Virus record (IMG/VR): IMGVR_UViG_3300035180_000246
Coordinates: 1-64,000 of that record
Source of the DNA: a virus
DNA: 64,000 nucleotides
Direction: 5' to 3' (one strand)
Shown: one piece after another, positions 16,092 through 24,350 of the stretch
Layout of the letters: each line of letters begins with the position of its first letter
Numbering within the stretch: position 1 is the first letter of the stretch
Made by a program: the position numbers and the translations under genes
Notes under the pieces: model-generated
The model's database searches: none
Told to the model about the DNA's origin: nothing
The model's input: only the letters and a program-made list of their open reading frames with translations

Positions 16092-16306
16092 TCGGTTACT
16101 TCCTTTTCTTTACAGCTATCGCATTTCCAACCTTTAACCATATTTTTATCTGTTCTAGGTTGGTATGACTTGCAAGATTCACAATAGCGTAATGACCTAT
16201 TAAAATTAAGTGTGTACATTTTGATTACTGGTTTAGATTTGGTAATGATGTACTTATGTACGTCCATTTCATGTGCATACTTACGTTGCATATTAGTAAC
16301 GTTCAA
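16052..16306 (-). CDS. Small zinc-ribbon protein
   Basis: An 84-residue basic protein with two CxxC pairs, CESCKSYQ and CDSCKEKE, about 20 residues apart, the spacing of a zinc ribbon. The N-terminal half is basic (KYAHEMDVHKYIITKSKPV). Such proteins often bind nucleic acid or RNA polymerase. It overlaps the preceding gene by 14 nt. Confidence 0.65.
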   Translation of the reverse strand: MNVTNMQRKYAHEMDVHKYIITKSKPVIKMYTLNFNRSLRYCESCKSYQPRTDKNMVKGWKCDSCKEKEVTECTEQPEQLLNKK

Positions 16307-16682
16307 TATGTCGTGCTACATACCAACGGCAGTCAGAATTATCACTAGATATTGTTGTAATATCAGAGTAATCTTCACCTACAGTGATTAATTCATGAGC
16401 TATTTGTATACCCAATTTCTGTAATACCTCAAGTTCGGCAATTAAAGCATCTATAATTTCTTCACGCCAATGGTATTTAATACACCCTGAATAGAATAGT
16501 ATTGATTCACTTTCTAAGGATAGATCTGTATTTAGATCCAAATTACTACTTTCTAGCCTAATCGCAAACTTATCTATCGTGTCTTTGAGCGTTAGTGCAA
16601 TAGTTGCTTCTACAGCTGACTTTTCTTCCTCAGTTTTAGCTACTGAGTAGACGTCTAATACCACATCTGTGTAATATCCCAT
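16293..16682 (-). CDS. Conserved phage-type hypothetical protein, 129 aa
   Basis: Begins MGYYTDVVLDVYSV, an opening I associate with uncharacterised phage proteins, and has an acidic middle (LESSNLDLNTDLSLESESI) and a C-terminal DCRWYVARHIERY. No motif tells its function. It overlaps the zinc-ribbon gene downstream. Confidence 0.6.
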   Translation of the reverse strand: MGYYTDVVLDVYSVAKTEEEKSAVEATIALTLKDTIDKFAIRLESSNLDLNTDLSLESESILFYSGCIKYHWREEIIDALIAELEVLQKLGIQIAHELITVGEDYSDITTISSDNSDCRWYVARHIERY

Positions 16683-16701
16683 ATAATCACCTCAAGTGTA
16701 T

Positions 16702-16959
16702 TTAGTTGGTTTGTTTATTGGATACATACGGTGGTAAGTCTTCTAATAATCCAGATAAGAACTGAGAAGTCATAACGATCTCATATTCAGCATCTTCCAG
16801 GTATTCTTCATCTTCTTCGGACATATAAATAGCTTGTACTGTAGAGATAGCATTCTGTAATCGTGCAAAACGATTAGGTAAGAATTGGCGCATCTCTTGA
16901 AGTTCTAATTCGATAATCTGCTCTACTTGCAGTAAAGCTTTACGTTGTTCATTGTTCAT
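16702..16959 (-). CDS. Hypothetical protein, 85 aa
   Basis: Strongly acidic and likely helical, with a run SEEDEEYLEDAEYEIV in the second half and an N-terminal EQRKALLQVEQIIELELQEM that could form a coiled coil. A DNA-mimic or protein-binding role is possible but only inferred from charge. Confidence 0.6.
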   Translation of the reverse strand: MNNEQRKALLQVEQIIELELQEMRQFLPNRFARLQNAISTVQAIYMSEEDEEYLEDAEYEIVMTSQFLSGLLEDLPPYVSNKQTN

Positions 16960-16970
16960 GTTGATTCCAT

Positions 16971-17333
16971 TTAGGTTCTGGTTATTGATTTATGTAGGCT
17001 GATTATCATACCAACAGTTAAAATGTTGCTAGGACCCTCTACTTGATGTTCTGTTTCCGCAGTATACATTACGTTCTTAGAGTAGATAGTACAGTAACCA
17101 TGTAGTTTAAAAACTTGATCTCCTAACGAGTTTTCCAGCATAGTAAAAAACTCTAATAGAGGAGATTTCCATACTTCAGCTATACTAAAGTCTTTAAGTA
17201 ATGATCTGCGGATGTTATTAATAACACGAGTATCAAAATGTACTATATAAGTGTGTAAATCTACGGGTTGTCCTAAAGCTTTTAATACTTCAAAGTATTC
17301 GGTTAACTCTTTAACTTGCTGATTGTATTTCAA
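16971..17333 (-). CDS. Hypothetical protein, 120 aa
   Basis: Unrecognised. It opens with MKYNQQVKELTEYFEVLKAL, a probable amphipathic helix, and contains VDLHTYIVHFDTRVINNI. It overlaps the upstream gene by 23 nt and belongs to the operon leading to the VWA/ATPase module. Confidence 0.6.
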   Translation of the reverse strand: MKYNQQVKELTEYFEVLKALGQPVDLHTYIVHFDTRVINNIRRSLLKDFSIAEVWKSPLLEFFTMLENSLGDQVFKLHGYCTIYSKNVMYTAETEHQVEGPSNILTVGMIISLHKSITRT

Positions 17334-17751
17334 GGTTGTACTCCTTAACTGCTGTTATAAGTTGATTCCTTACTAAATCCTCATGTATTACAGTTTTAAG
17401 TTTATTCAGCAATACCAGTATAGTTATAAAGTGGTGGTATAAGAAGAAGTGTGTTGGTGCAGGTGCATCTGGTGTAGGTACTCCAAAAATAGAAGCTTCT
17501 ACTAATTCAGGTATAGACCTATCTAAATAGCACTCATCTTTGAATACCTGCCTAAGTCTGTGCATAGCTACAGTGGTGTACCCCATAATAGTAGATCCCT
17601 GCTTCATAGGTATGAGCAATTCGTACTGACTTCTGGATATGTTATAAAGTTCTCCGTGAGGTATTACACCCAACTTCACATAAACATCTAGATGCTGTAT
17701 GGTTTCAATATACAGCTCTGCAAATGTTTTAATCTTTGATTTACATTTCAA
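17311..17751 (-). CDS. Hypothetical protein, 146 aa
   Basis: Unrecognised; mostly helical, with a Pro/Ala linker PTPDAPAPTHFF near residue 90. It overlaps the VWA gene by 11 nt and the next gene by 23 nt, so it is part of the same translational unit and may assist that module. Confidence 0.6.
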   Translation of the reverse strand: MKCKSKIKTFAELYIETIQHLDVYVKLGVIPHGELYNISRSQYELLIPMKQGSTIMGYTTVAMHRLRQVFKDECYLDRSIPELVEASIFGVPTPDAPAPTHFFLYHHFITILVLLNKLKTVIHEDLVRNQLITAVKEYNLEIQSAS

Positions 17752-18850
17752 TAATAGTCCCCTTCTTAATATAACTACTTGTACCTCCTGGGATAATTAG
17801 GAAGATAGTATTATCTTGAGGGGGTGTGTAATTAGAAAAATAACCATCTGTAAGAATGATAGTGATACTTTCATCTTTCATGTACTCATCTAAACATGTA
17901 GGATCAGTACCTCCTCCTCCCATAGGCATTAAGTCCTCTTTAATAGAACTATAGTGGTTAGGGTCGATAGACTGCACATGAGATGCTGTATCCCACCAGA
18001 TAACATCTAAACTCTCTGGAGGCATTGAGGAAGCTAAATAAGCTACTTCACTAGCAGCTTCTGCAATAGTCTCTTCTGTAATAGATCCAGAAGTATCAAT
18101 ACAGAAATTGACATGCTTAGCAGCCATAGATACAGTTCCAGGTAAGTAGAAGCCCATAGATAGGTACACAGTGTTTACTCGTGACCAACTAGTATCATCT
18201 TTACCAGGTACTGTTGTAGACCACTCAGCTTGTAGTAGTTCCTTCCAATCTCGTTTAACTGCTAAAGCATTCTGTAAATCTCTAGCACGATTAGCTGGTA
18301 ACATTCCTGCAGCTTGTCGAATAGCTAAATCTAATTCATTAGAATCTTTAGCAGATAAAGCTGCACCATGTTGATGCTCATCAGCACCATTACCAGATCC
18401 TGGTTGATCATCATCATCACTCTCAGGATCTACTTCAATTACATGAAATACTTGAGGAGTGCTCATACCAGTATAATCAAAGTTAGTCTCATAGCCAGAA
18501 GGCAATTCTACTTTGAATGTGATAGAGTTCTGAACAATTTCGTTATTAACTACAAGATCCATAGCTTTATCAGCTTTCTTCTTATCTAGACGTACTAGAC
18601 CTTCCCATAAATGCATATGTTGATATGCTTTATGTAAGCCTTCGTGTAATAGGATAAAGTTGATCTCTTGATCTGAATGGCTATCTAACCATTCTGGATT
18701 ATAGAGTACATCTAAACCATCTGTTTTAATGGTTTTGGTATCTTCACTTGGTACTAATTTACCAGTTTTTAATACACCACCTAGAAATCCCCAATCAGGG
18801 GACATCATAATTCCTACCAATGACTTGGTAACACGTTGTTCAATCTTCAT
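17741..18850 (-). CDS. VWA-domain protein with metallopeptidase-like N-terminus (N4 gp25-like)
   Basis: The N-terminal part has an HExxH motif, LLHEGLHKAYQH (residues 69-73), as in the zinc-peptidase-like domain often fused to bacterial VWA proteins. The C-terminal VWA domain keeps the MIDAS metal site: CIDTSGS near 250, GGGGTDP near 305 and TDGYFS near 333. It pairs with the MoxR-type ATPase at 19.7-20.8 kb, as gp25 pairs with gp24 in N4. MoxR-VWA pairs act as chaperone-like remodelling systems that insert metals or assemble complexes; the client here is unknown. Confidence 0.85.
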   Translation of the reverse strand: MKIEQRVTKSLVGIMMSPDWGFLGGVLKTGKLVPSEDTKTIKTDGLDVLYNPEWLDSHSDQEINFILLHEGLHKAYQHMHLWEGLVRLDKKKADKAMDLVVNNEIVQNSITFKVELPSGYETNFDYTGMSTPQVFHVIEVDPESDDDDQPGSGNGADEHQHGAALSAKDSNELDLAIRQAAGMLPANRARDLQNALAVKRDWKELLQAEWSTTVPGKDDTSWSRVNTVYLSMGFYLPGTVSMAAKHVNFCIDTSGSITEETIAEAASEVAYLASSMPPESLDVIWWDTASHVQSIDPNHYSSIKEDLMPMGGGGTDPTCLDEYMKDESITIILTDGYFSNYTPPQDNTIFLIIPGGTSSYIKKGTIIEM

Positions 18851-19367
18851 GATTAATGATTCCTTTTTTCTTCTTTATGTAGTACAGATGCATCTGTCTT
18901 AACCTTTTTATATTTTTAGGTAAAACAGTACCTGCATTAACTAGATGAAGTACAGTATACGCAGCTAGTGCTGGAGATGGGGAATCTAACACTTTATTAA
19001 AGATAAATTCAGCAATATCGAAATTAACCAATTCTTCAAGACCATAACCATAGTGGAATATGTTGTATATCTGCTCCTCAGCTTCCCAAATAAACTTGTA
19101 ATAAGTTAAGTTATGTAGTTGAGTTATAGATAAGTCTTGCTGACTATAATAAGTTGAAGCTAGTAAATTCTGTGAAAATACGTCTTCATATCCTGCTAAC
19201 ACATCTTTAGTAATTGCAGCTATATCCATATCAGTTATATGTTTCTTACTCGTAACATATACCCATAGGTAGTATGTATTACGAGCTTGTGTATACGTTC
19301 CTGATAGTGATAGATAATTCTCTAAAGAATCTTTAAGCTTCTTTACTGTCTGAACTCTCTGAGTCAT
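18840..19367 (-). CDS. Hypothetical protein, 175 aa
   Basis: Unrecognised helical protein inside the ATPase/VWA operon. Tyr-rich segments (NTYYLWVYVTSKKH, IYNIFHYGYGLEEL) and a basic end (LYYIKKKKGIINHED) stand out. It overlaps the VWA gene by 11 nt and the zinc-finger gene by 35 nt. It may be an adaptor of the module. Confidence 0.6.
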   Translation of the reverse strand: MTQRVQTVKKLKDSLENYLSLSGTYTQARNTYYLWVYVTSKKHITDMDIAAITKDVLAGYEDVFSQNLLASTYYSQQDLSITQLHNLTYYKFIWEAEEQIYNIFHYGYGLEELVNFDIAEFIFNKVLDSPSPALAAYTVLHLVNAGTVLPKNIKRLRQMHLYYIKKKKGIINHED

Positions 19368-19713
19368 TTAATAAATCCTCAAGAATTCCAATAACACCTG
19401 GGGCTACAAACATGTACTCATACTTGGTAATATCTACTTTAAACATTCCTAGTACTGAGCTAGTACGTCCAACAGCAGCGTTAGTACCTGTAAGTGTGGC
19501 TGTCTTATCTGTGCTAGGATCACCAGTAGTACCAACTAGTAATACATGACTCTCAGCTAGTAACTTATGTTCATCACATAGCTTAAAACCAAGCATATTA
19601 TCACATTCTAAAGTATCTTTAAGACGCTTATCTAGTAGAACTACTTCACCATGCTCTTTACCGCAGTAGGGGCATACATAATGCCCCATACCTGCATGAG
19701 ATTTATCACTCAT
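19333..19713 (-). CDS. Zinc-finger protein, 126 aa
   Basis: The N-terminal part has YVCPYCGKEHG and later CDNMLGFKLCDEH, giving four Cys/His candidates for one zinc site. The rest is Gly/Thr-rich (TGDPSTDKTATLTGTNAAVG) and ends with an acidic tail. It sits between the MoxR-type ATPase and VWA genes. Function unknown; a substrate-recognition role for the module is possible. Confidence 0.65.
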   Translation of the reverse strand: MSDKSHAGMGHYVCPYCGKEHGEVVLLDKRLKDTLECDNMLGFKLCDEHKLLAESHVLLVGTTGDPSTDKTATLTGTNAAVGRTSSVLGMFKVDITKYEYMFVAPGVIGILEDLLNDSESSDSKEA

Positions 19714-19727
19714 AATAATTTCCTTAA

Positions 19728-20777
19728 TTAACCAGCTAAGTACATAGCGTTTTCTTTAACCCAAGTAGAGACTACAGGGTGACGTAGTACGTTACGCTTT
19801 ACATGCATAGGAGCATTACGAGCTAACGAACTAAATGCTACAGCACTAACCTCTAATGGGTAGCGAGATAGGTACTCTACGACTGCTGTACAGCTCTCTG
19901 TGTCATCATTAGCTGTAAGTGTCTGTAATGCACCATAAGCCATAATTAGCTGAGCAGCAACACTTGTAGGAACTGAAGTACCCTTAGGATCAGCCATTAC
20001 AACTTTCCAACTAGGCAATTGATCAGCTAATTGGATATAAGCCATAATATCTGCAGCCGCAGATGCACCAATAGTACCTACTAGAGCTTGATGCAATGTA
20101 TTACTATCCAACTTATCACGTTTAGAAATAATACGACTAGCTTTATCTAAACTACGAGGACTTACAAACTGCTTGTTATTAGTCTTTGGATTGAATGTGT
20201 ATGGGTTATCCTGCTCACCTTCACTAAGAGCATGAGGAAACTGATTAACCCAAGCCATAACGATAGGATCTACACCTGCACCAGAAGCCCAGTTACACCA
20301 AGCATCTACACCAGGTTTGTCCATATGTACTTCAGTAACACGGTTAAGCATATGTGCAGGAAAACTATCACCTACACCATCCTTAGATTGGTTACCTGTA
20401 GCGAATACAATAGATCCCTCTGGTAACTTATAAGCACCAATTTGTTTATTCAACAATAGGCGTGTAAATAGCAGACGAGTAGTAGCATTAGATTTACTTA
20501 ACTCATCTAACATAATTACTTTAGGACGTGGATCATTGACTCCCCAACTAGAGTTAGTAGCAAAGTAAGATACACCATCTTCTACATATGGTAACTGTAC
20601 ATCAGGAACATCATTTACTGGGCAATCAATGTAGATAAATTGATGATTGTTTAATTCTGGAGCTTCTTGTAAGTAGTCTAAAATAGAGCTTTTACCTGTT
20701 CCTGGCTCACCTACTACTAAGTAAGTAATGTCTGTACCAGTGTTTAGAATAGCGTTAGCAACTTGTTGGATGTTCAT
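19728..20777 (-). CDS. MoxR-type AAA+ ATPase (N4 gp24-like)
   Basis: A 349-residue AAA+ protein: Walker A VGEPGTGKSS near residues 22-31, Walker B VIMLDELSKS near 87, and the sensor-type GSIVFATGNQSKDG, whose ATGN is typical of the MoxR/CbbQ branch. The arginine-finger segment HMLNRVTEVHMD follows. Works with the VWA protein two genes downstream. The pair is a core feature of N4-like genomes; its exact role in infection is not established. Confidence 0.88.
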   Translation of the reverse strand: MNIQQVANAILNTGTDITYLVVGEPGTGKSSILDYLQEAPELNNHQFIYIDCPVNDVPDVQLPYVEDGVSYFATNSSWGVNDPRPKVIMLDELSKSNATTRLLFTRLLLNKQIGAYKLPEGSIVFATGNQSKDGVGDSFPAHMLNRVTEVHMDKPGVDAWCNWASGAGVDPIVMAWVNQFPHALSEGEQDNPYTFNPKTNNKQFVSPRSLDKASRIISKRDKLDSNTLHQALVGTIGASAAADIMAYIQLADQLPSWKVVMADPKGTSVPTSVAAQLIMAYGALQTLTANDDTESCTAVVEYLSRYPLEVSAVAFSSLARNAPMHVKRNVLRHPVVSTWVKENAMYLAG

Positions 20778-20863
20778 GGTTAAATACCTTTAATGATTGA
20801 TTGATTGATTTATGATTAGAATTAGATAGCACCTGTACAAGTAAACTCATACAGGGCATTATT

Positions 20864-21226
20864 TTAAGACTGCTGTAGTTCTACAAACTTACTATGCATA
20901 GCGCGTAAGAAAGAATTTTTGAATTTCTTTTTTAAAAAGTCTCCTGGAACTCCGTTTAGAGTTTCAAGACGAATCCCTTTAGACTCGTGCTTTTCAATTG
21001 CTACAAGTAATGAGATTTTATCGCAGAGTTCACCTTCATACAGATACATAGTAGTACTGTCTGCAGTTTTTACTGCTTTAACTAGTAAAAGTTTTAGACA
21101 ATCATCAGTAACTGTAGAATCTACATTACTATTATTTTTACTATTTTTACTATTATTTTCAGTACTGCTAGTAGCTGTTACTTCTTCAATAATACCTAAA
21201 ATTTCGAACAGTTCTTGCTTAGTCAT
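20864..21226 (-). CDS. Hypothetical protein, 120 aa
   Basis: A small protein with an Asn/Ser-rich spacer (SSTENNSKNSKNNSNVDST) between an N-terminal helix (TKQELFEILGIIEEV) and a C-terminal globular part with basic FLKKKFKNSFLRAMHSKF. No known family. Confidence 0.55.
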   Translation of the reverse strand: MTKQELFEILGIIEEVTATSSTENNSKNSKNNSNVDSTVTDDCLKLLLVKAVKTADSTTMYLYEGELCDKISLLVAIEKHESKGIRLETLNGVPGDFLKKKFKNSFLRAMHSKFVELQQS

Positions 21227-21282
21227 TTAAGACTCCTTGGTTTAGTTAAAATGATTAAAATGAATCCACAGAATAGTAAATA

Positions 21283-21468
21283 CTATCTGTTCTGTAATAC
21301 GAGTGTTTTCTTTACCTCTTTGGTTACTAACGAACTGAACTTCTGTCCAGCTTGTTGATCTCTACCATCAGAGTATGCAATCCAATATAGCTGCTCTAAG
21401 ATCTTAGTTTTTAGATCTTTGTCAGCCATCATGCGATCAATAGTCTTGATCACTTCCTGTTTATTCAT
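21283..21468 (-). CDS. Hypothetical protein, 61 aa
   Basis: A small basic helical protein (IDRMMADKDLKTKILEQLYW near the start, KEVKKTLVLQNR at the end). A GGAAT ribosome site precedes the ATG. Function unknown. Confidence 0.55.
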   Translation of the reverse strand: MNKQEVIKTIDRMMADKDLKTKILEQLYWIAYSDGRDQQAGQKFSSLVTKEVKKTLVLQNR

Positions 21469-21480
21469 GATTAGATTCCT

Positions 21481-21717
21481 TCAATTATCCTCTCTACTAT
21501 TCCTAACTGAATCAACATAAGCATATGCCTCCTCTTCTAACATGTCATAGTAACTCTGTTGAATTAGACTAGTAATACGTGTATCACCTACATAAATATT
21601 TAGGTAATCAATTTGATACTCTCCAGGAATACGAGTATCCATAGAAGTATTAGCCTCAATAAACAGTGTTACACCATGAAATACTGTTTTAAACTCGAAT
21701 GTCTCAGTGACTGTCAT
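21481..21717 (-). CDS. Hypothetical protein, 78 aa
   Basis: A short, beta-rich then acidic-helical protein. It overlaps the stop of the WGEI-family gene upstream as ATGA. No family recognised. Confidence 0.55.
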   Translation of the reverse strand: MTVTETFEFKTVFHGVTLFIEANTSMDTRIPGEYQIDYLNIYVGDTRITSLIQQSYYDMLEEEAYAYVDSVRNSREDN

Positions 21718-21974
21718 AACTCGGTTGCCTTTGGTTTGGTAGGAGCTTTAATAACTACTTTATTCCAGAATAAAGACTGGATCAAATCAGGGCAATAACA
21801 GCCCTTTAACGTATAATAACTATGAACATCATTATTGAAAAAACGTACATAAATAGGACGTCTACTAAACAAGTCTTCTATATACTCAATTTCACCCCAT
21901 CCGTATGTAGGAGAGTATACTTTATCGCCAATCTTGGCGGTTTCAAACGTTGTAATTGTTGACATGAATGCCAC
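21714..21974 (-). CDS. WGEI-family small protein (paralogue 1, short form)
   Basis: One of three paralogues in this region (with 22195-22674 and 24351-24818). Shared pattern: TFETAKIGDKVYSPTYGWGE, then a strand with R/YPI-x-VRFFN and a closing QSLFWNKVVIKAPTKP. The fold is probably a small SH3-like beta barrel of the KOW/CarD kind (GDKV-x-S-P-x-x-GWGEI-x-x-I), which suggests binding to nucleic acid or RNA polymerase; that is inference. This copy stops after the barrel and lacks the C-terminal half of the others. Confidence 0.65.
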   Translation of the reverse strand: MAFMSTITTFETAKIGDKVYSPTYGWGEIEYIEDLFSRRPIYVRFFNNDVHSYYTLKGCYCPDLIQSLFWNKVVIKAPTKPKATEL

Positions 21975-22009
21975 CTTTTAGTTATTGTTGATTTATAGAT
22001 TTATTGTTT

Positions 22010-22210
22010 TTACTTATTTGAGCATGATTTAATTAACATATCTTTAATTTTTTTATAATCAGTTTGAGCTGAGATTTTATATTCATATGCAATAGTAATC
22101 TCTGGCTCCTTATTAAAGTACTTTATCGTAATGTATAAACCATTATGGATACTAATAGCCTTAACTTGGTGTAGTGATATGATTGTTCTTGATGCTAATT
22201 CGATGAACAT
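22010..22210 (-). CDS. Hypothetical protein, 66 aa
   Basis: A small beta-rich protein (MFIELASRTIISLHQVKAIS) with a basic end. It overlaps the second WGEI-family gene by 16 nt, so it depends on its translation. Unknown function. Confidence 0.55.
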   Translation of the reverse strand: MFIELASRTIISLHQVKAISIHNGLYITIKYFNKEPEITIAYEYKISAQTDYKKIKDMLIKSCSNK

Positions 22211-22674
22211 TGCTTTACTCCTAGTAATGCTTTTGCATGTAAAATTGCTGCCGATTTACCTTCTTCTGTAAATGGATAACATAAGCAATTCTCGACAAGG
22301 TGACTAATGTCGTCAGGATTGTCACATTGTGTACCAATATATAGCTTCGGAATGATTGGTACGGGTAGGTAACAAAAGTCTCCATAAGAGGGAATAAAAG
22401 AAATATCTGGAACTTTAACACCGTTGATACTTTTCATAGGTGTAGGTTCTTTCTTAACATCAGAAATTACCTCACACCAAAATAAAGACTGTTCTTGCAA
22501 ATCTTCTGAGTATCCAGTAAATGTAAAGCTCCTAGTATTTTTATCAACATTATTGAAGAAACTTACTATGATAGGGTATTTACTATTCGCATCTATTTGT
22601 TCAATTTTTCCCCAACTGTAAATAGGTGAAAAAACTGTTTCCCCTACTTTAGAATTTTCAAATGTGGTTGTCAT
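22195..22674 (-). CDS. WGEI-family protein (paralogue 2, two-domain form)
   Basis: A 159-residue two-part protein. Residues 1-75 carry the shared barrel (TTFENSKVGETVFSPIYSWG, YPIIVSFFNN, LQEQSLFWCEV). Residues 80-159 carry a second conserved part (KSINGVKVPDISFIPSYGDF, SHLVENCLCYPFTEEGKSAA, ILHAKALLG) shared with the gene at 24351. Duplicated and diverging early genes of this kind often interact with host proteins. Confidence 0.65.
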   Translation of the reverse strand: MTTTFENSKVGETVFSPIYSWGKIEQIDANSKYPIIVSFFNNVDKNTRSFTFTGYSEDLQEQSLFWCEVISDVKKEPTPMKSINGVKVPDISFIPSYGDFCYLPVPIIPKLYIGTQCDNPDDISHLVENCLCYPFTEEGKSAAILHAKALLGVKQCSSN

Positions 22675-22682
22675 AACTGCCT

Positions 22683-23126
22683 CTAAAATAATTTCTTAAT
22701 AGCAGCTAGTTTAGACTCTAGTTGCTTATTGCGTTCTTGTAACTCTTCAACCTTCCTAGAAAGCTCTTGGTTAGCTTTATTACTATCTATTAGTAGATTG
22801 GCTTCATCTACTGTTCTAGTAAGCCTAGAAGGAACTATATGAACTTTAAACCCACATCTAGTACCATCTGCACGCTCAAAGCATAGTAATTTGGTATCAT
22901 TTTCTAGATTAACAAATATGTCATAGGTAAAGCCTGTATTAATAGCTGTAGCTACTAGAGTAAACTCATGTACTTTACCTGTATCTAATCTGATTGAAGA
23001 TTTAACTGTGAAGTCTGCATGATACTTACAGGACTTATGTTTACTCATAAGCTTCCCTAATATATCCATCCAGAACATAATATCTTCTGTCATGGTTAAG
23101 TTTCCTTGTTTGTATTTACTGCTCAA
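22683..23126 (-). CDS. Hypothetical protein with C-terminal coiled coil
   Basis: A 147-residue protein whose last ~40 residues (ELSRKVEELQERNKQLESKL) form a clear heptad coiled coil, so it probably oligomerises. The preceding ~100 residues look beta-rich, with two His and two Cys. Unknown function; it overlaps the gene upstream by 11 nt. Confidence 0.6.
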   Translation of the reverse strand: MSSKYKQGNLTMTEDIMFWMDILGKLMSKHKSCKYHADFTVKSSIRLDTGKVHEFTLVATAINTGFTYDIFVNLENDTKLLCFERADGTRCGFKVHIVPSRLTRTVDEANLLIDSNKANQELSRKVEELQERNKQLESKLAAIKKLF

Positions 23127-23490
23127 AAGGTACTAATAGTTTCTCATCAGATTGTAGGATACTGGGATTGTTTATAACATCTACTAATCTAGTAAGAATT
23201 GATTCATACGTACTGTCAGATACTTTTTCATTAGCTGCATGTAATGAACCAACTACTGCGTATACTTCACTAGCTAATTTAGCTACTAATGCGCTATGTA
23301 ACTTAAGCGGAATTGTAGGCTCCTGCTCAACAGCAGGTGCTGCTTTGTACATGGCTCTGTATGCTTCTCTGAATAGATCTATTCGGTACGACTTACAAAT
23401 ATCATGACCACTTAATACTAAGTACGTGTCACCAAATGTCCCAAGCATTTCATTGGTCGGTTCACTTGGTAGTAATTTGTGTTTATTCAT
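23116..23490 (-). CDS. Phage AMYKAAP-type protein, 124 aa
   Basis: Shows a pattern common in small phage proteins: P-T-N-E-M near the start and an A-M-Y-K-A-A-P run near residue 50 (FREAYRAMYKAAPAVEQE). Related copies occur at 25196 and 25606. The last part (NNPSILQSDEKLLVPFEQ) resembles a 25-codon remnant at 24831. Role unknown. Confidence 0.6.
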   Translation of the reverse strand: MNKHKLLPSEPTNEMLGTFGDTYLVLSGHDICKSYRIDLFREAYRAMYKAAPAVEQEPTIPLKLHSALVAKLASEVYAVVGSLHAANEKVSDSTYESILTRLVDVINNPSILQSDEKLLVPFEQ

Positions 23491-23779
23491 CTTTAGATAC
23501 TTCTACTGCTTGGATTGTTGTAATGTCTGCATCACATCTTACAAAGTTACCATGCTGTTCTAATGGTTCAGCTCTTGGCATAAAATTACGGTCTAGGTAT
23601 TTCGTATATACGTCTACAACTACACCATGCTGACACTCTAGCCAATTTGTTGCACCTCCATGTTGATCCCTAAGCACTTGTAACTCTGGCGACACTATAC
23701 TTCCAGCACTTTGCATTTCACAGCCTGATAGTAATATTGCAGCTCCAATAGTAAGCAGCCATTTGTATTGTGTTGTCAT
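23483..23779 (-). CDS. Small lipoprotein, 98 aa
   Basis: The N-terminus MTTQYKWLLTIGAAILLSGC is a lipoprotein signal with lipobox L-S-G-C (Cys20), so the mature protein of ~78 residues should be anchored in a membrane of the envelope. Candidates are superinfection exclusion or host-envelope change during infection; neither is shown by the sequence. It overlaps the next gene by 8 nt. Confidence 0.65.
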   Translation of the reverse strand: MTTQYKWLLTIGAAILLSGCEMQSAGSIVSPELQVLRDQHGGATNWLECQHGVVVDVYTKYLDRNFMPRAEPLEQHGNFVRCDADITTIQAVEVSKDE

Positions 23780-23781
23780 TG

Positions 23782-23952
23782 TTATTTTCTACCTTCACTT
23801 TGCTCAAATCTACGTAACTCTGCAATTAATGACGGGATAAGACTAGATTGGAGTACACACACCAATTCACCTTCTGGATTATTTGCTGGTGGTATCCAAA
23901 CCTCTACGCAGTCGTTATTACGGACAACGGTAAAGTTATTCCCTATTTTCAT
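23782..23952 (-). CDS. Hypothetical protein, 56 aa
   Basis: A short frame starting MKIGNNFTVVRNNDCVEVWI and ending SLIPSLIAELRRFEQSEGRK, with an AGAAGG ribosome site before the ATG and its stop 2 nt before the lipoprotein ATG. It fills a gap in an otherwise gap-free operon. Likely a small globular beta-alpha protein. Confidence 0.55.
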   Translation of the reverse strand: MKIGNNFTVVRNNDCVEVWIPPANNPEGELVCVLQSSLIPSLIAELRRFEQSEGRK

Positions 23953-24017
23953 ATGTAACTAGCCTTCTTTGTAATGTCAGTTGTACTACGTAGCTTTTAA
24001 AGTCAATTAGTCCACGA

Positions 24018-24329
24018 TTATTTCCCACATTCCGATGAATAGATTGCATGATTCAGTGTGATATACGCTTTCCAAATTTTAACGACGTCTGATGGGAGTT
24101 CTGCTGATACGTTATCAAACCTATCGTCATCAGAAACACTGGTTACGATGTACCCAACGCCAGTTTTATTATCGATACGAATCAACGAACCGATTCTGTA
24201 TCTACTGTCGGGTTGAATGTCACATTCTGTCAATCGCTCTAAAATAATCTTATCAACAATAGTAGATAAGATTTCTTGAGAATCAATCTCAACATCAACA
24301 GCTTGTTTTGCTTTGGTTTTGATGATCAT
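24018..24329 (-). CDS. Hypothetical protein, 103 aa
   Basis: A small alpha/beta protein (VDVEIDSQEILSTIVDKIIL, then IRIDNKTGVGYIVTSVSDDD). Base composition is a little richer in CG dinucleotides than nearby genes. No family recognised. Confidence 0.55.
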   Translation of the reverse strand: MIIKTKAKQAVDVEIDSQEILSTIVDKIILERLTECDIQPDSRYRIGSLIRIDNKTGVGYIVTSVSDDDRFDNVSAELPSDVVKIWKAYITLNHAIYSSECGK

Positions 24330-24350
24330 TTAGTATTACTCTTAAATGGG

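Noticed and set aside
20919-21230. Rightward 103-codon frame rich in Ser and Leu
   Set aside because: It is the antisense shadow of the Asn/Ser-rich gene at 20864-21226, with no ribosome site.
23768-23962. Rightward 64-codon frame in the 23.8 kb gap
   Set aside because: The leftward 56-codon frame at 23782-23952 has a ribosome site and fits the operon; the rightward one is its shadow.
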